From NCBI GenBank assembly GCA_949825065.1, contig OX463846.1, forward strand, positions 7,087,366 through 7,151,365: a DNA stretch of 64,000 nucleotides. The letters run 5' to 3'. Shown piece after piece: positions 31,827 to 44,262 of this stretch; position 1 is the stretch's first letter, and each line of letters starts with the position of its first letter. A model generated the notes under the pieces. That model saw only the letters and a program-made list of their open reading frames with translations, searched no databases and was not told the DNA's origin. Made by a program: the position numbers and the translations under genes. The DNA is from Odontocerum albicorne. Its lineage: Eukaryota > Arthropoda > Insecta > Trichoptera > Odontoceridae.

Positions 31827-34800
31827 TTTTTTTTTCAACAAATAAAATCTCCAAAGCTTGAACAATAGAAAACACAACATCTTAAAATGAAAACGATACT
31901 TGAGTATTTGGACAAAAATTAAACGGAACAAATAGAAAAGAGGCCAAACAAAATTTATTGAGCTTTTGAATTTTAACAACAGAACTATTATTTTAAAATA
32001 GATCTTCAGAAAGATATCGAAATTAATATTGTAGTATAAAAAATTTACAAAAATTATAATGTGAAAAAAATATATAACCTTAAATGTAATAACAAAAATC
32101 CAAATTGAATATAAATGCCAGAAGGGTCCAACTTTTACCTGTCCTTAAATAATTGAAGAAACATTCAGCAGTTTTTTTACGGAATTGTTTGAAGCGAATA
32201 TTTTATTAAATTTAATTTAACAATGAAATACTAATTTAGGGATGTTCATTAAATAAATATAAAAAATGTGTATTGTGGGTTGGCTCATCTTTGCATAAAG
32301 ATTGCTTTGATTTAAACAGAAGAAATGTGTAAAAAACTAAATCAATTTGGTGCGAATAATAAATGAACGGGAAAATGTTGATACATATTTATAAAAAATA
32401 GGATGCAATTGATGTAAAAGTGCATCAATTTTTTAATCCTATCAAATGAACCATATTTTTAATTAAAATTATATTTTAAGAAACTTTGTTATCGTAGTCA
32501 AATATCCAAAATATTTTTTAATCTTCGGAAAAAATGTTTTCACTGATAGAATTTTCTTAAAAAATTATCTTTGGAACAGGTATAACTAGGTGAATGTATG
32601 TTTAAAATTTTCACTGAATTTCAATTGTTTAATAAATATCAGGTTCTGAAGGATAATTTTTTTATTTGTCTTTAAAAAATGAGTCAAATCGATGAAATAT
32701 TAAAATGCTTTGGTTAAAAATAAAATGGAAAACCTTGGTAACAAAATATTGAACATTTTCTAAATAATTTTCAAATCAACTTTCTGACAATTAAGATCGA
32801 ATAACAACTGAGAGTTAATATTTAAAAAATGCAAAGCTTATAACATGTAACGCAAATCTTCATATTTTTATGCAAGAATCTAAAAAAAAACAAGGTAACA
32901 ATACAACACGTACATAACAAGATGTGTACCACACAATTTAAGTTATCTTAAAAAATCAATATTATACTTATTGGTCGAATGAAAAGTGTTAAAAAAAACT
33001 ACAAAAATAACCCTAGGGTCTAAGGCAAACTAAGGCACATTGAATGCAAAACTAACTAACAATAATTAGTTCAGAATATTTCAAGATTAAAAATAATGTT
33101 AAAAAAGCCTTGTAACTATTGAAATAAAGGTTAATTTGAAATATGCTACTTATTTCAATTGATTTTCTCATCAAAATTTTAACCCTGTTTTTGGTAATGG
33201 CTTAACAAAACTAACCTATAAAAAGTGAAAAATATTAAACTGTATTTTTATTAATTAATTATGATCTTACTATAGTGAAAAATCTATCTCAAAAATATAT
33301 TGTAAACCACAGCTTATCTCTAAAAAAAAGCCAAAAAAATATTTACAGTAAAAAGTTGAAAAACGTTAAAGTTACTTAAGAAAAAAAAATCCAAACTTCT
33401 TAATCTTAAATTACATCTAATGATTAAACGTTAAGTAAATTTATCATCGGAAGACAAAAACCGGTAATATTATGAAGAGTTGTGAGTGAAATGAGTTTTA
33501 CCATTGCTTGTGAATTCGAGTTGGTAATGTAATTTCGTTCTTGATATATTGCACTTGTGACATTGTAAATTGGGTGGTGTTCAGTTGACTTGTAGATTCT
33601 AGTAACTGAAAGACGTTCCTTTTAATTTCTTGAACCAATTTTCGTGAATATAATTGACAGTTGTTTCATTTCACAGCTGCAGACGGAACTACAGGTGATG
33701 CTCAAATCAGCTGATTTTGACAGCATAGTTTCATTCCAGTTTCTTTATTTCATTCGGCTCTCGATCTGTCGTGGTGTATACAATGATTGTATTTTTAGTT
33801 AATCTGTCAAAGCTTACTATTTTATCCTTATATTTTACGCGTGATTTCCGAAATTCATAAAATTGGCAGAATCACCAATATTTAAATCAGGTACAAATGT
33901 TGTCAATTTGTGATGTTCGTAGTATTTTAATGAATATCATTTATCCAAAAAATGTGGTATTTTTTGTTGTGTTTTCGAACTGTTGAGGGTGATCTTTTAA
34001 TTACTGATTCCTGAAAAAAGAAAAAAAAACTGTAAGTAATCTCAAACTTAATAAAAAAATTAAGTATCGTTTTATGCTAACTTAAACACAACTCGTTAAA
34101 ATGAAAAAATGCTTTCTAAGTAAGAATGAAACATTAGTAAAACAAATATTAAAATTACAAATATACACAAGTTTTTGAAAACAATTTTGTGTTTACATGA
34201 TCTAACTAATTTAAATAAATTAGTTAATTTCAATCATGTACATAATTTGATCGAATGTATGATGCATTATGATACAAGTATTAAATAATAACTTGGTGTG
34301 TAGTAAGAAAAAGAGTGCAACTCAAATTTTATTTATTTTGTGATAATTGAGAAAATTATATCAACACGCTTTTTTATGAGCTTTTACGAAAGAAAAATAT
34401 TGAGACGAAATTCATTCGTAAAATGTGCATTCAACTAGCTTTGTGTTTTGTAAGTATTGTACTGTTTTTAGAAACTTTAATTGGTTAAAAAAAATAGTGG
34501 TACCGCTTACAAAAAAACTAGACGCATGTATTGGGACAACTAAACCAAAACGGTTTTTAGTATACAGGAAAACTTTTAAACTAAATAGTTGAAACAAAAA
34601 TTGAACTAAAAAAGAACATCGAATGTATAAAGTCTTAAGTTGTATATTAGAGGATATATTATTTTGTATTGTATATGTATTCAAGTATTAACTGTTAGTT
34701 TTACTTTTTGGAAAAATACAACGTTTTAAAAGTTACAAATGGAAAGTTTAAGGAACTCACTAGTTTTTATCGAAAAAATAAAGTTTCTTAAATACAAATT

Positions 34801-35837
34801 GTGAAGAAAGTTCTCATCTAATGTTATGTTATGCTCAATTCATGTTTTAATTTTATAAATGAACAATGCAAATCAAATTAGTGCGTGAAAAACCAAACAT
34901 AAATTGAAATCCAAATTGTAAAAAAATAAACTGGTATTTTGCTGAGGATAACAAACTTAAGACCTTTAAAATAACTGGCATACATAAATATTAAATTTAT
35001 AATAACGAATACTACAGAAAATCGATTAACAAATTATAAACAAAAAATAGAACAAAAGAAAACCTACCATTTTACTACTCGAACTCCGAAAAAATATCGT
35101 CTAGTAATTATTTGCTCCATCCCTTAACTTAATATCACAATAAGAATATTAAAAAACACTACTTAAAACTTTTACCGGCTTTCTGCCCTAAGCGGCAGAA
35201 GCCGGTTAGGAAGCTTTCAGGCGATATGTACTGCAAGACACTCCAATCACAAATGACATAAAATAACGGTTTGTCGCCGTTTATATACGCTCGTCAACTA
35301 CCCCCTCTTAAACAATTTCTTCCCCCCTTTTATTTAAATAATAATTCATTGTTAAAGAACTGGTACCTATTCCTTGGAGAAGGGATTTACGAAACAATGA
35401 GGAGTATGTATGTAGTGGAAGTTGGATTTGGTGGACTCCTTGGGTATCGCTTTTGACGTTTACGAAGGGGTCGGACGATTTCTAGTTCAAAAGATAATTT
35501 AGGGGTGATTTCTTGCCCCGTGAGAAATTCTCGAATCCCCTTTCATATGTAAATCATCGCTTATTGCATTAAATTTGCTAATCATAACTTGTTTTATCAA
35601 GAAATTTGCGTAATCGATTTTAATTATTTTATACATAAAAATAAAACATTATTTTAATAATATTTCATTAATTTCAGCTACGTAAATTAAATATAATATT
35701 TTTTGATTCGCATCAGATTGAACGAATAAATTTATTTTTCTAAAATTGCCAAAAACGTATTCACATCAATCATTTTAATTACCATACATATTATCACGTG
35801 TAGTATCCCTTTCGGGGTAGGCATAAAGAGCAAATCT
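31827..35837. other. No gene recognised; AT-rich
   Basis: Four kilobases of AT-rich DNA without terminal repeats or coding motifs that I can recognise. Open frames near 34.4-34.7 and 35.3-35.5 kb lack any family signature. Confidence 0.45.
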
Positions 35838-35968
35838 ATTCACTTTTATTTCCAAATACAGAACTTTCGCTATTTCAACATCATATTTTATTATTCTATT
35901 AAAATTCCTTTGTTTACAGTACAACCTGGCGGATTAATTTTCATGTGGCTATATATTCCAATCAACCA
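35838..35968 (+). repeat. 131-bp duplicated flank, left copy (carries SINE-A tail)
   Basis: TCTATTCACTTTTATTTCCA through CCAATCAACCAG is repeated, with few changes, after the satellite block. The last part (from GTTTACAGTACAACCTGG) is the SINE-A/LINE-K tail. Confidence 0.8.
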
Positions 35969-36206
35969 GAAAATCAACGAATATTAACAGAAAATCAACA
36001 AATATTAACGGAAATACAACGAATAGTAACGAAAAATCAACGATTATTAACAGAAAAATTTACGTATATAACCGAAAATCAACGAATGTTAACAGAAAAT
36101 CAACGAATATTAACAGAAAATCAACGATTATTAATAGAAAAATCAACGACCAATAACGGAAAAATTAACAAACATTTACAGAAGAATTAACGAATATTAA
36201 CCGAAA
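35969..36206 (+). repeat. Displaced block of the 21-bp minisatellite
   Basis: It is not a fresh array: it reproduces the irregular unit order of the array at 31.08-31.26 kb, including the odd units AATTTACGTATATAACCG and AACATTTACAGAAGAATT. One extra unit is present. It lies between the two copies of the 131-bp flank. Confidence 0.85.
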
Positions 36207-36345
36207 ATCTATTCACTTTTATTTCCAAATACAGAACTTTCGCTTTTTCAACATCATATTTAATTATTCTATTGAAATTTCTTTGTTTACAGTACAACCT
36301 GGCGGATTAATTTCCATGTGGCTATATATTCCAATCAACCAGAAA
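36207..36345 (+). repeat. Duplicated flank, right copy
   Basis: Second copy of the sequence before the satellite block. Only this copy goes on into the rest of SINE-A, so it is the original position. Confidence 0.75.
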
Positions 36346-36476
36346 GTCGCTAAAAAAGCCTGAAGTTAAAACGAGACTGGAACACTTTTTTTTTAATCTG
36401 GGTACTAGGCAGAATCGAACTCACAACTACTAGGTTCGTAAACTAGTTTCTTACCAACTAAGCCATAGAGTTCGAT
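36283..36476 (-). mobile_element. SINE-A copy 4
   Basis: Tail TGGCGGATTAATTTCCATGT, body, and a tRNA-like head with A-box-like TGGCTTAGTTGG and B-box-like TAGTTGTGAGTTCGATTCTG on the minus strand. The head is the best preserved tRNA-like part in this region. Confidence 0.68.
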
Positions 36477-36544
36477 AAATTCATATCGTCATGCACAATT
36501 TCCTATTATTCGTGCTTCTCATTTTGTCTTCTTTTTTTAATTCT

Positions 36545-36690
36545 GATCTACTAGATCCAGCCACGTCTTGCTCGATCTATCTCTTCCACACATACCATGC
36601 ACTTCTGACTTGTATATAACTTTAGCCATTCTTTCATAATTTATTCTATCCACATGTCTAAACCATCTTTACCCTCCTTTCGTCATCTTG
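36545..36690 (-). pseudogene. LINE-G-like relic
   Basis: Minus-strand codons give RWFRHVDRINYERMAKVIYK and DRSSKTWLDLV, a variant of the LINE-G segment around the W-x-H motif. No other part remains. Confidence 0.5.
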
Positions 36691-36699
36691 TGATATCTA

Positions 36700-37500
36700 T
36701 GTTTTGGTTCAAAACGTAAAAATACCTTTGGGATCATAAATTTTATTTAATTTTACTTGTCTTCTTTCTAGTTTCATTACATTATCTGAATATAAACCGT
36801 TTTTATATAAATTAACATGCTTAAAACGAACCAACATATTTTTTGGCTTATTTAAAATATCGAAAAATGCATAATTGAATCATGTGCGTGAAAAAATACC
36901 AACCCAATTAAACATGTATTTCATAAATAAATTACATATTTTTTTCCTTCCATACAAAGAGATGCGATGTTTCCTCAATTGTTTCAGAAAAAAATATATA
37001 TGGGTTAGATCGTTTTTATGTACTTGCGTCCATATATATGAAAAAAACATTGTTTGAAAGCAGTGAAAATAAACGCTAGTAAAAACAATTGACCTCAGCA
37101 TAACGACCCACCTTCATTTCGTGAATTTCTGTCTTCCCAGCTTAAATTCGGAATCAAATATTGAAAGGATACGCTGAGGGGAAATAATCCTAGAAATTCA
37201 AGGTGTATGACGACGCAATGGCCGTGGGATAATTTGACGCAACGGGAATATATATATTGATACAGGCAATCCTTAATTTGTTTTACTTTCCAGCTAAAAA
37301 ATTAGTTCATCTTTTTTTTTTTTTTTTTTTTATTGTGAAGGTAATACTTTAAACAATAAATAAAATAAACTATAAGGACACTTTTAACTAAAGAAACTTG
37401 AAAATATTGAAAAATTCTAACCGATTTATGTTACTTTCATATGTTATTATATAAGATACATTTTTATTTTTTTTTAAGAACTTAATTGGCCAAGTTGACG
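36700..37500. other. No gene recognised
   Basis: AT-rich, with a 20-T run near 37312. Small open frames on both strands overlap each other and look accidental. Confidence 0.45.
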
Positions 37501-38540
37501 AAATGGCCGAATAAATTCGATTTTGAAAGAAGATATATTTAAAAATCTGAAAATATAAGACAATGCATGATATTATTGCAAACCTGTACTGGAACCAAGA
37601 AGCCGTCATTAAATTGAAAAATAACAAATCGAAAGGCATACCAATTCAACGTGGAGTCCGACAGGGTTGTATTTTCTCACCTATGTTATTCAATCTGTAC
37701 TCTGATATAGTTTTCAAGGAAGCACTATATAAATTGAATCTGGGGGTCAAAGTGAATGATGTATGCGTCAATAACATCAGGTACGCAGATGATACAGTTG
37801 TTCTGGCATACAGTATTGACGACCTTCAAACGCTTGTAGATAGAATTAATGAAGCCGGTGTGAGGCTGGGGCTGAACATGAACGTGAGTAAAACTAAGTT
37901 CATGGTGTTTGGCCAGCAGGAGCACGTCTTACATTGAACGGTGCTGATATAGAGATGAAAAAAATTGAATACCTCGGAAGTATCCTAGTGGAAGACCTCG
38001 ATCCAGAAACCGAAGTCAAGTGCAGAATTGAATCATCTCGTGCGGCTTTTAATAAAATGAGAAGCGTATTCTGCGATGATAACCTAAACTTGAAACTTCG
38101 ACAATGGTTAGTCAAATGCTACGTTTGGTCAGTGTTATTGCATGGAGTAGAATCATGGACCCTCAAAATAAGTAGTATGAACCGACTGGAAGCATTCGAA
38201 ATGTGGATGCACCGGAAAATGCTACGGATACCCTGGACGGATATCGTCAGCAACACGAGGGTTCTTCAAAGAGCCAAAGTTGATAGAGAGTTGCTGACTA
38301 ATATTAAAATCCGAAAGGTGTCCTATTTGGGTCATGTACTTAGAGGAGCAACGTACAAATTACTGCACCTGATCGTCCAAGGCAAAATAGAAGGCCGAAG
38401 AGGTGTTGGCAGGAGACAAATCTCCTGGCTCCGCAATATACGTGATTGGACTGGCATATGGGGCGTTGGAGATCTTTTTTGGGTTGGCAGGGACAAAGAT
38501 ATCTACTCTCAAGTAATATTCAACGTTGGGCGGACCTGAC
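37500..38540 (+). pseudogene. LINE-R (RTE-like) reverse transcriptase, 5'-truncated
   Basis: Two open stretches in different frames make one protein. The first has IPIQRGVRQGCIFSPMLFNL and the catalytic box NNIRYADDTVVLA, ending near KTKFMVFG. The second has NGADIEMKKIEYLGSIL, LLHGVESWTL, LEAFEMWMHRKMLRIPWTD, VSYLGHVLRG and GRRGVGRRQISWLRN. The order is that of RTE/BovB-like RT C-terminal halves. One frameshift at about 37925 separates them; the endonuclease and the N-terminal RT blocks are missing. Otherwise the frame is clean for 320 codons, so this is one of the younger LINE copies here. Confidence 0.88.
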
Positions 38541-38639
38541 ATGACACTGGGAAGAAGAAGAACAACTTTGTTATTCCACATTAATTCCCGCCGCTTGGAT
38601 TTAATTAGTGGAATAAAAAAACTATAGCAAATGTGATTG

Positions 38640-38875
38640 GAGACGTGTGAGAGAAAGGCCAAGAAAATAATGATTGGACCGATTGAATGGTATTTTAAAA
38701 GTAGAAAACGTAGAAGTGAGAGAATCGTAGAAATTATTTGGGAAGGTTTATAGATGCAGAGGAGGCTAAGGATTTTTGTCGAGATAAGAAAGTCTTTTTT
38801 CGCTACGTCCTTTCTGCCTAACCTGACAGAGATTTTTTTAGATGGTATGTACGAGTATGTACTCGTATGTAATAA
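38640..38875 (+). pseudogene. LINE-G 3'-end relic with two hexamer insertions
   Basis: Follows the family order, ending GATGGTATGT...ATGT...ATGTAA. Compared with GGTATGTATGTATGTAA in the 20.9 kb copy, it has ACGAGT and ACTCGT inserted between the ATGT units. Confidence 0.6.
38850..38867. other. Two TACTCGTA-type octamers, opposite orientation
   Basis: TACGAGTA and TACTCGTA lie 2 bp apart. Removing six bases from each restores the LINE-G consensus exactly. Confidence 0.65.
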
Positions 38876-38954
38876 CGAAGTATTTTTTGTTAAATATTTT
38901 AATATGGAGTTCCACAAAGTCAAAACTGAAACTTTTGATAAATTATTTTTGTAG

Positions 38955-39192
38955 CAGGGCTGTGCAGTTGACCAAAAATCCGAATTTAACTCCAACTCGA
39001 CTCGGCGTAACAACTTAAAGGTTTTTGGAAATAATGTCGACGAAAATTCCCCATCATACTGTACATGTGTACTAAATGGTACATACTCGTAGTTTATTAA
39101 AAATTAATGTCGCAGTCGAATTTATTTGTTGCATTTCCACACCTCGACTCTGATTCCGACTCCAAAAAAAACCAACCGACTCCACAACCCTG
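38955..39192. mobile_element. hAT-type MITE, 238 bp
   Basis: Ends CAGGGCTGTGCAGTTG and, inverted, CAGGGTTGTGGAGTCGG. The flanking octamers TTTTGTAG and GTTTTTAG agree at six of eight positions, consistent with an old 8-bp hAT target duplication. Subterminal CGACTCTGATTCCGACTCC is typical of the family. A TACTCGTA octamer lies inside at 39084. Confidence 0.78.
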
Positions 39193-39199
39193 GTTTTTA

Positions 39200-39810
39200 G
39201 TGTTCATATACAATCATAAAAAAATATGTTTGGCTTAATTATACAAAAAAATGCATTTTTTTTTAATTTAATATGAAAAATATAAACCGAGGACGTAGTG
39301 TACAATGAGTAAGGGATTCACCCCAGAAGAAACCAATGATAGCCACCCCGAGCAGCACAGACAGAAGGACGAGACAAGGAAGGAAGGGAGGGCAGGTAAG
39401 GAATCCAGGTGTGTCCTAACACTTCACAGAGTCATGGGAACCGTTTGATCTGGATTCGCTCATACATGTGTTCAATATTTCTTCATTTACATTGGGTGCT
39501 ATGCATGGTGAATGGGGAAACCTGAACCATAGACTTATTACCTCAACAATGCCAGCAATCTTACCAGTTTTACGAAAAACATTACACAATAAAGACCTTT
39601 TTTGCATCGTTTCCTTATTTAACCTTAAATTTATGAGACATTTTATGAGCAACATGCTTTATAACAATTTTTTTTTTAAATTACTTGTTACCGTCTTCCG
39701 TTTCCCATTTTTTTATTTATGGTTTTAAACGATAATTGTCACGTTGTATCTCTGGAGAAAAGCTCTATGAAGTATTTGAATACAACCCTTTTTGTAAGAC
39801 TTATCAAAAT
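39200..39810. other. No gene recognised
   Basis: No repeat match and no convincing frame. The open frames on both strands around 39.42-39.73 kb are shadows of each other. Confidence 0.4.
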
Positions 39811-39814
39811 TTAT

Positions 39815-40185
39815 GATGGTATGTGAACTCTACACACATGCACTACGCTACATTTTAATCCGAATGTATCGCTATCACATATCGTAAGACCTACAAAAGT
39901 TTCTTTGTAGTTCATTTTCCCTTTGTAAATTTTCTGCAGTTTTCTTACCAAATATGTTTTATTGTATATATACAGAAGCGCAGGGGAAATGCCTAATTTA
40001 ATGGCCACACTCACTTCCTTTCTATCCTCATACTTAATTTATTTATATTTCTTTTATGATACTTTTAATTTGTCAATTATGAAGGGTTCGAATCCCGAGC
40101 TGGAGCGCCTCCGAGAGTTTGATCTCTAAAAAGTGATATTTAAATTGTTATTTGATTACAATTATTATAAACAACTTCCATAGCC
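39815..40185 (+). mobile_element. SINE-C copy 2
   Basis: Matches copy 1 in order, from ACACATGCACTACGCTAC and CACATATCGTAAGACCTAC to TAATTTAATGGCCACACTC. It has a clear B-box-like GGTTCGAATCCCGAGC, then AGCGCCTCCGAGAG before an AT tail. Confidence 0.6.
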
Positions 40186-40374
40186 TAATTGTAAAAACCT
40201 TTGTCTAGCAATACGGAGGTTTTACATCAAATTATCGATAGTACACAAAAATGCGTTGAGTCCAGTATTTTCATTTAAAATGCTTTTAACAAATTTGTGT
40301 TGGTTTTGAGGAATTTTCGCACGGCATTGAATTAATCATACCGTATTGATAAATTTGACATGTAATAATAATGA

Positions 40375-40480
40375 TAATAAACGTACATTTTATATAGCGC
40401 CCTGTAAAGAGCAGCTGTCCTCACGAGCGCTCAAATTCAGGATGAAAACCTACCCTTATTAACAGATTTAAAATATTACG
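40375..40480 (-). mobile_element. SINE tail fragment, SINE-C-like
   Basis: Minus strand: GAGCGCTCGTGAGGACAGC, CAGGGCGCTATATAAAATG, then a TTATTATCATTATTA tail. This resembles the end of SINE-C and many animal SINEs. Confidence 0.4.
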
Positions 40481-40755
40481 AAATAAATATATGTATAAGT
40501 TGAATGTAAGGGTAGAAAGGTGGTGGGGCAATACGATTTTAGTGACCTGATAGGCGAGACGCTGGTCTTCTGAACCAGGTCTTCTGAACCAGGTACGGTA
40601 CATTCCCGTTGATACCTATTTTTCCAAATAGGGCTGCAATCTGATTTTCTTTTAAGGTCTCTGTAACATCTTTCCAAATATTTCAAAGTAATCTTCATAT
40701 GGTAGTTAGCTTCATTTTACATAATATACAAGAAATGTATTGTCTCTCCCGATTT

Positions 40756-41159
40756 TCCGTTATAGTTGGTATCAAAGAAAAAAAAAATCGTGAAGTCTGA
40801 AAAAAAATTCAACTTTTTACCCTTTCTCAATTTTTTAAAAAACAATATAAACATTAGTTTTGAATTTTTCAAGGTAGAAACGATAGAAAAACATTTGTCA
40901 AAGTTTCATACCAATTTGTTGGCAATCGGTTGGATAGAACTTGAGATTTTATGTCGACCAGGTCGAAAAAAGTAGTTTCCAGAAAAACGAGTTTAATGTT
41001 TTGAGATTATTGTCCAAGTCATTCCGGCGCGGAGTAATTGCTGCCTCATTTATAGCTATTACTTCGTAAATATTGAGAATTTTTAAATTTCCTTTTGAGA
41101 ACATATTCTTAAAGATCTAAACTTTAAGAATATGCAAACTCTCGAGTGAAAATACTCCC
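40756..41159. mobile_element. TTAA-flanked repeat E, truncated copy
   Basis: About 85% alike by eye to the right 450 bp of the 44.3-45.0 kb element: TTATAGTTGGTA, CGGTTGGATAGAACTTGAGA, GTCATTCCGGCGCGG, AATTGCTGCCTCATTTATAG. The right end ACTCCC sits at TTAA; the left end is missing. No plausible protein. Confidence 0.65.
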
Positions 41160-41545
41160 TTAATACTTCGTCTTAACTGAAATAAAATTACAGGAATATT
41201 TACAAAAAAAATATCCCCACAAATAAGTCTTTATGAGAGCAACTAGTTTCCCAAACGTTCATTCATTCATTGTATTTTTAAAAGTATTGCGAAAATATAA
41301 TAAATTATCATCAGAAAGAAAACTTGATCATTTTATAACAGGACTCAATTCGCAAAGGATTCTTTGGTACCGTTAGATTTCCGTACCCCTAAGGCTTAGG
41401 GGATAACCTGAATCGCCGAGAATTTTATCAAAAGGCTACCACAAGAAAAAAAATGTTTATTATATTTCGTTTATCTCGGCTTTTTAAATTAAAGACTAAC
41501 TTTATATTATTTATAGTTAAGGCGTTAACATTGTGGGTATTTTAA

Positions 41546-41653
41546 GACATTGTAATTTGTTTTATCAAACATCAGGAGTGAAAGCCTTGATACCGGTAGG
41601 GTTATACCGTTATAAAAAGTGGAATAAGCAGTGTTTGATAAAACAAATTACAA
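41546..41653 (+). mobile_element. FB-R copy 3, deleted
   Basis: Left end TTTGTTTTATCAAAC is followed after 10 bp by the right-arm sequence GTGAAAGCCTTGATACCGGT and TTATACCGTTATAAAAAG. Most of the left arm, and with it CTGANGA, is deleted; GAAAC is mutated to GATAC. Confidence 0.65.
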
Positions 41654-41944
41654 TAAAGAATAACTGTTTCTTACTGATGAATGTCATTGTTAAATTTGAT
41701 TGGCTATCCCTCGTGGTCGAGTATGATTATCAGTTATTCATAAGCATGTGCGTGTATTTGTTAATTAATTAGTTAATTACACTTCTTGTGCTTGACATAA
41801 TACACCCAAAGTTCCGATTAACAAATTTTAAACAGTTTAATTTAGCGAAATTTTGTGTTGATTAATGTCATTATAAGATAAGCAGCATATTAGCTACAGA
41901 AAACCAATAAATTATAATAGATGTAAAATGATCTAAGAGTAAAA

Positions 41945-42040
41945 TAAATCCGGAAGGGAATCCGCTAGAAATCTAACCTGAGGTATTCGCTTGAATAGCG
42001 CGAATGTTAACCATTAGACCACGATGGTTGGTAAATTTAA
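41945..42040 (-). mobile_element. tRNA-like sequence (SINE head or pseudo-tRNA)
   Basis: Minus strand: GTGGTCTAATGGTTA (A box), then an anticodon-like stem ATTCGC-GCTATTCAA-GCGAAT, then CAGGTTAGATTTCTAGC in the B-box place. The central stem is perfect. No acceptor stem or body was found. Confidence 0.4.
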
Positions 42041-42044
42041 GAAA

Positions 42045-42345
42045 ACTGTCTAGAAATGATTTGGTCACATTGTGAGAATAAGCTGCAAAAGAGTTACGAA
42101 ACAAACAGTCAGGAATGAATGGAGAGCGATGAAGGGGTCTACACCTTCGTACTTTTGGTCTACAGAGGAATGAGATAGTTGGATAAATTTTAACTGACGG
42201 AAAGGTATAAAGTATAAGAAACAGGAAAGCTTGTATGACGAGATTTATAGACATAGGTATAGACGAAGCGATAAATCTGTGCATGGGTACATAGATGGGG
42301 AGATACGCCTTCTCTGTACATGCCATGATGGTATTGTATGTATAT
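42045..42345 (+). pseudogene. LINE-G-like 3'-end relic
   Basis: The best frame gives IRNRKACMTRFIDIGIDEAI, then a stop, then GRYAFSVHAM, corresponding to the family's RNRRACM...VDEAK...ISAYP region. The end CCATGATGGTATTGTATGTA is the usual 3' end. A longer minus-strand frame here is a shadow. Confidence 0.55.
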
Positions 42346-43444
42346 TTTAATTTTTTTGCGAATATATTTTAACATTGAATTAATTATATTCGCTAAACTC
42401 TGAAGATAAAGAGATGGGCGTATATATTATATGAAAGAACCTAACTTCAAAATTTTTTTTTTGGTTTATTTGATGTATTTGTATATATAATGAATAATGT
42501 ATAGCCAAAAAAATTAAGCCTGTCAAATTATCATGGTTTAATTTCGTCTTGATTTTTTTTTGTCCCATAAAGGGATTTTATATATCGATGGTTATCTCAG
42601 CACAAGTACTCGTACAATAAAATGTTGCTTGGGTCCTTCTTGCATATATACGTCAAAACATCGGTAAGATAAATTTAAAAGATCAACAGAAGAAATCATA
42701 CTTTTGGCATGTATTTAAATAAACCTGTTTATGTATGAATAAAATTTGCAAGACCTTTTTGCGAAACCGTTAGATTCCGTTTTTTTTTTCTTTTTCTTTA
42801 TAATATTAAGTTCTTTTGAAAGGCTTTTGAGTTTATATTTTACTTCACAGTACTTATCTTTGTGAATCATACAAGTTTACTGATGCCCAGATGGTTTGAT
42901 AACAACTCAAAAAAAGAGATTATTTTCAAATATATCAATCACTTTAAATACATAAAAAAGGGATGAAATAGTTTTTATTGATTTATTTTTAAACTCTATT
43001 TTGAAATTCACAAATTAAGAATTTATTGCTGGGTGAAATGTTACATCGTTATTTAAAAAAAAATAGATGAATGTACTAAAATCATTCATAAAACTAATTT
43101 GCAAATGTCATCAAAGATTGTGAAAGAAAATGGGAGATGAGAAAATACAAAATAAGAGTTACGAACACATTTCATCATTAAAGAAAAATATGATATATTC
43201 AAGTCGTTGTTTGAAGCAAGTCAACGAGGGTGAAGTCTTACAGCAGATATTATCAAATTCATACGGCATGGACAATAAAGGACGACATAAATAAGGAGAC
43301 ATAATTTTATGGATCCAGTATTAATTTTAGCACAGATAAAATATTCAGTCAAATCAATACGTATTTACAGTTCACATAGCCTAATTTATAATCGAAATTA
43401 TCATTAAAATATTTACAACTGACTAATTCCAAGCAAAAATCCTG

Positions 43445-43615
43445 TCGGTAAAATTACAGAATTGATAAGAGATATCTCACGATAAAATTGGAAATTGATA
43501 AGAGAGACCAAATAGTAAAATTGTGATATTGATAGAAAATATCAAACTATCAAATTGTAAAATTAATAAAGGGACCTAACGGTAAAATATTAAATTGATA
43601 GGAGAGACAAAAAAA
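43445..43615. repeat. Decayed 35-40 bp tandem repeat
   Basis: GTAAAATT followed by AAATTGATAAGAGAGACC recurs about five times, with variable length and many substitutions. Confidence 0.6.
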
Positions 43616-43749
43616 CTTTTAAATTACATGGGACCTAAATGTCAAGTGGTCAACAAAATTCAAACATATGCTAATGTTTTCGTTATTAACAATATAGGTT
43701 TTGTCCCTGTTATCAAATTTGCCATTTAAGCTAACATATATAATTATCA

Positions 43750-43945
43750 TCAACATCACACATGCCATGTTCCCATTCGGATATGCATAGACAACAGATT
43801 TCCATATCTTTCCCTTCTGCTACGTCCATACACCTCATCATGCATGTTCCCTTGTTATAGAGGCTTTTCACTCTTTCCTATTTCAGATGTTAACTAATTT
43901 GGACATTCATTTGCCGCGTCTTTCTCGGTCAAGTCGGAAATTAGA
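43750..43945 (-). pseudogene. LINE-G 3'-end relic
   Basis: The minus strand gives, in mixed frames, NKGTCMMRCMDVAEGKDMEI and CISEWEHGM. It matches the conserved Cys-Met-x-x-Cys-Met-x-Val segment. Confidence 0.55.
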
Positions 43946-44262
43946 CGCCAACGATGATTCTCTCATTACATGTTACAAGCTTTCAATTCGTACCATGAGA
44001 TTTTTAATCATGCCATCAACCGTTAATCGGGAGCAGGACTAGTAAAATATCATCGGGCTGGAATCTGTTTCATGTCAACCCTAAAGGAGTCATGTTTTCC
44101 GTCCTCCTATATATAAAAACTAGCGTTCTTTTATATTGAATACTCGATTTGAGTTTTTAAATCACGTGTTTCCATTCACTTGCGAATTTAAAATGTCTAT
44201 TATACTTTAAGGAATAATAAATTCATCTACGTACGATTTTGTTATTCCATAATTTACATTAA

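Noticed and set aside
38360..39013. A 217-codon minus-strand frame
   Set aside because: It overlaps the LINE-R RT in antisense and then the LINE-G and hAT MITE pieces; no family motif.
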